A DNA stretch of 8,714 bases from Bacteroidales bacterium (GTDB lineage: Bacteria; Bacteroidota; Bacteroidia; Bacteroidales; UBA3824). The notes under the pieces were generated by a model. It worked only from the letters and a program-made list of their open reading frames with translations. It had not been told where the DNA came from and searched no databases. Position 1 is the first letter of the stretch. The number at the start of each line of letters is the position of its first letter. Shown here in pieces: positions 6,908 to 8,714 of the stretch. The stretch lies in NCBI GenBank assembly GCA_017530465.1, contig JAFXMJ010000329.1, forward strand, positions 1-8,714. Direction: 5' to 3'. A program made the translations under genes and the position numbers.

Positions 6908-7143
6908 CGGCAATTTCATTTATCACCGAATTTAACAAATGAAACAAATTTTCAATCACTACTAATAAATTAAAATCCAACAAGTTGAATTTTAATTTTA
7001 CTAATTAAACGAATTTTTGTCCACGTTTGGAGGAAATTCGTTAAATTCGCCGCCGCTTGCGGCATTTGTATAATGTAATTAATTGTAATACAATTTGTTT
7101 AATACGTTTTATTCGGTGATTTTTTTTTTAAATGAAAGAGCCG
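6908..7143. repeat. Long imperfect inverted repeat (fold-back element) between the kinase and regulator genes
   Basis: The outer arms are CGGC-nn-TTTCATTTA-TCACCGAAT (6908-6931) and its reverse complement at 7111-7143. The right arm matches at 22 of 24 positions but carries an extra T-run between its two blocks. The pairing continues in register: after a 10-nt unpaired gap on each side, AAACAAATT (6942-6950) faces AATTTGTTT (7092-7100). The spacer 6881-7211 is strongly AT-rich and holds no convincing gene. Apart from this element it contains a nested stem (7008-7042), a small GC-rich hairpin (7049-7063) and a promoter (7174-7204). The structure resembles a decayed MITE-like or other dispersed intergenic repeat; no transposase or clear target duplication is seen. 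Confidence 0.6.
7008..7042. repeat. Nested 9-bp inverted repeat within the fold-back element
   Basis: AACGAATTT (7008-7016) and AAATTCGTT (7034-7042) are exact reverse complements separated by 17 nt. AAATTCG is repeated directly at 7043-7049, and related GAATT or ATTCG cores recur at 6928 and 7111. It lies near the centre of the larger inverted repeat. It could be the tip of the folded structure or a protein-binding site. Confidence 0.5.
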
Positions 7144-7173
7144 TGTTGAAAGCTTAAAGATTTAAACTTAAAG

Positions 7174-7204
7174 TTGAGAGTTTCGATTAAAATAATTATA
7201 TTTG
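7174..7204 (+). promoter_or_regulatory. Bacteroidota promoter for the LytTR regulator
   Basis: A -33 element TTG (7174-7176) and a -7 box TATATTTG (7197-7204) are separated by 20 bp, matching the Bacteroidota consensus TTTG-N19-21-TAnnTTTG. The -7 box ends 7 nt before the ATG at 7212, so a transcript from here would have almost no leader. This promoter lies outside the right arm of the fold-back element and would let the regulator be expressed separately from the kinase. Confidence 0.65.
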
Positions 7205-7211
7205 CAGCATC

Positions 7212-7961
7212 ATGGAACTCAATTGCGTAATCATAGACGACGAGCCGCAGGCGGTGGCACTCATCAAAAACTATATATCGCGCACGCCATACCTGCACCT
7301 CGTAGAAGGATACACCGACAGCGTGGAGGGGCTTTCCAAAGTGACGGAAAACCCTCCCGATATTTTGTTTTTGGACATTCAGATGCCCGACCTCAACGGA
7401 CTGGAACTCTCCAAGATGGTCAATAAGCACACCAAAATCATCTTCACGACGGCATTCAAGCAATACGCCTTCGAGAGCTACGACGTGTGCGCGGCAGATT
7501 ATCTACTGAAGCCCATAAGCTACGCCAAATTCCTGACCGCAACTCAAAAATGCCTCGAATGGTTTGAGATGAAGGAAGCCGCCAAGCAATCCACAGCAGC
7601 CGCTCCCCCACCCCCGCCGTCATCCTCCAACAATAGCAACGACATTTTCGTAAAGAGCGACGGAATGATGGTGAGGGTCAATCTCTCGCAGCTCCTCTAC
7701 GTCTGCGGACTCAAAGACTACGTGAAATTTGTAATGCAGCCGCCCGCCAAGCCAGTCATCACCCTGATGACAATGAAAGCACTCGAAGAAATGCTCCTGC
7801 CATACGGATTCATGCGTGTAAACCGCTCTTACGTAGTGGCTATCGACAAGATAAAGTCCGTGGATAAAAACGACTGCATATACATCGGCGACGAAATCAT
7901 CCACGTGACCGACGTATATAGAAACGACGTTTTCAAGAAACTTTTTGCACTTACATCATAA
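7212..7961 (+). CDS. LytTR family response regulator
   Basis: A 249-residue cytoplasmic DNA-binding regulator. The receiver domain (about 1-118) has the acidic pair Asp9-Asp10 in IIDDEP, phospho-acceptor Asp55 in LFLDIQMP, Thr79/Thr80 in IIFTTAF, and Lys100 in LLKP. A low-complexity linker of Ala, five prolines, Ser and Asn (129-143) joins it to a LytTR domain (about 144-247) with the conserved FMRVNRSYVV segment (200-209). LytTR domains bind paired direct repeats through beta-strand contacts. The presumed partner is the LytS-type kinase at 5885-6880, and a plausible target is the repeat array at 2991-3062 upstream of the receptor gene. The ATG at 7212 is the only sensible start: an in-frame TAA stands at 7188-7190 and the receiver begins at once. 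The CE15 esterase gene follows after 28 nt and may be co-transcribed. Confidence 0.93.
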   Translation: MELNCVIIDDEPQAVALIKNYISRTPYLHLVEGYTDSVEGLSKVTENPPDILFLDIQMPDLNGLELSKMVNKHTKIIFTTAFKQYAFESYDVCAADYLLKPISYAKFLTATQKCLEWFEMKEAAKQSTAAAPPPPPSSSNNSNDIFVKSDGMMVRVNLSQLLYVCGLKDYVKFVMQPPAKPVITLMTMKALEEMLLPYGFMRVNRSYVVAIDKIKSVDKNDCIYIGDEIIHVTDVYRNDVFKKLFALTS

Positions 7962-7989
7962 ATAATCATCATTTACACCTAATCTTATT

Positions 7990-8714
7990 ATGAAAAAGAC
8001 ATTAATCATTGCAACGTGCCTTGCGCTATCGGCATCAGCAGCCACGGCGCAGACCACTCTCCCGCTCGTATTTGACCGGGAAAACACCGGCGCAGCCATA
8101 CAGCCCGGCACTTCACCGGCGGCATCATCGCTGCACAACGCCGTGCACCAGCTCCCCGACCCGTTCAGATTCCAAGACGGCAGCCGCGACACCACTTACG
8201 CCGCATGGGAACGCCACCGCAACGAAGTGGCGCGCATGGTGCAGGACTACGAAATAGGCAACCGCCCCACTTTCGACAAGGTGACCGCCTCATTCAACAA
8301 GGCTGACTCCACCATCCTCGTCCGCGTGGAATCGCAGGGCAGAAGCCTCGAAATGACTTCCAAGATGATCATCCCCAAAGGCAAAGGCCCATTCCCGGTG
8401 GTCATCGGCATGAACATGCCTTCGGGCAGCATCCGCCCCAACTTCTTGGAAGGCTGCATCCTCATCCCCTTCAAGCACGACCAAGTAATCAAGAGCAGCC
8501 ACCAGGCTATTAGGGACACGGCGGCGGCATATTACAAGATGTACCCCGAATACACCAATACAAGCGGCAATTATTCCGGCTGGTCGTGGGGCATCAGCCG
8601 CCTCATCGACGCCCTATTCCAACTCAAAGACCAAATCCGCGCCGACGTCAAGCACATCGCAGTCACGGGATGCTCGTATGCCGGCAAGATGGCGATGTTT
8701 GCGGGCGCATTTGA
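7990..8714 (+). CDS. Secreted CE15-type glucuronoyl esterase (3' partial)
   Basis: The frame stays open from ATG 7990 to the window end (241 codons plus 2 nt). A signal peptide (MKKTLIIATC start, cleavage likely after Ala20 before Gln21) predicts export. Residues 21-110 are a leader region with DPFRF and EIGNRP segments. An alpha/beta-hydrolase core follows: PFPVVIGMN strand, WSWGISRLIDAL segment (about 200-211), and the nucleophile elbow GCSYAGK (227-233) with Ser229, followed by MAMFAGAF. The GCS-x-x-GK elbow and preceding WG-S-R-DAL pattern are typical of CE15 enzymes, which cleave esters between 4-O-methyl-glucuronic acid of xylan and lignin alcohols. The acidic and histidine catalytic residues lie beyond the window. 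No promoter of its own is seen in the 28-nt gap after the regulator gene, so co-transcription is possible. A generic hydrolase or acetyl-xylan esterase is less likely. Confidence 0.78.
   Translation, partial: MKKTLIIATCLALSASAATAQTTLPLVFDRENTGAAIQPGTSPAASSLHNAVHQLPDPFRFQDGSRDTTYAAWERHRNEVARMVQDYEIGNRPTFDKVTASFNKADSTILVRVESQGRSLEMTSKMIIPKGKGPFPVVIGMNMPSGSIRPNFLEGCILIPFKHDQVIKSSHQAIRDTAAAYYKMYPEYTNTSGNYSGWSWGISRLIDALFQLKDQIRADVKHIAVTGCSYAGKMAMFAGAF

Noticed and set aside
6890..6973. 27-codon ORF just after the histidine kinase, preceded by GAGGAGAG
   Set aside because: The purine-rich stretch is too close to the ATG and the ORF simply reads through the left arm of the inverted repeat. Nothing suggests selection on the protein.
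7049..7063. GCCGC-CGCTT-GCGGC hairpin as a terminator for the kinase gene
   Set aside because: Only five base pairs and no T-run follows (ATTTGTATAATG). It is 169 nt past the kinase stop and is better seen as part of the fold-back element.

Overview
The window looks like a chromosomal segment from the Bacteroidota, most likely order Bacteroidales. The evidence is a SusC-like outer-membrane barrel with a carboxypeptidase-regulatory N-domain, a LytS/LytTR-type two-component pair, promoter -7 boxes of the form TAnnTTTG, A-rich leaders that mostly lack Shine-Dalgarno sequences, and GC-rich genes separated by very AT-rich spacers. All recognisable genes are on the plus strand. The genus cannot be fixed from the sequence alone.

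Region 1 (1-2952) is a tightly overlapping cassette of four genes: an HPr-kinase-like P-loop kinase (5' end outside the window), a small S24/S26 signal-peptidase-like protease with a Ser/His arrangement, a PqqD-family protein, and a full-length ABC exporter half-transporter without its own peptidase domain. Consecutive genes overlap by 7, 4 and 7 nt. This combination resembles the kinase, peptide-chaperone, leader-protease and exporter parts of a ribosomally made, modified peptide (RiPP) pathway. No precursor peptide, B2-type protease or cyclase is visible here, so the product is unknown. This is the best candidate for an undescribed system.

Region 2 (2953-5834) holds a 201-nt control region and a large outer-membrane beta-barrel receptor gene ended by a clear intrinsic terminator. 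The control region contains three good copies and one degenerate copy of a TTCATCGA-like motif, phased about 21 bp apart, upstream of a -7 box with no visible -33 box. That layout suggests activation by a LytTR-type regulator.

Region 3 (5835-7961) holds a LytS-type membrane histidine kinase and a LytTR response regulator, plausibly partners that control the receptor gene. Unusually, they are separated by 331 nt of AT-rich DNA. Most of that spacer is a long imperfect inverted repeat (6908-7143), followed by an independent promoter whose -7 box lies only 7 nt before the regulator's ATG.

Region 4 (7990-8714) is the 5' part of a secreted CE15-type glucuronoyl esterase gene starting 28 nt after the regulator. 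It suggests a role for the neighbourhood in plant-polysaccharide use. It runs off the end of the window.
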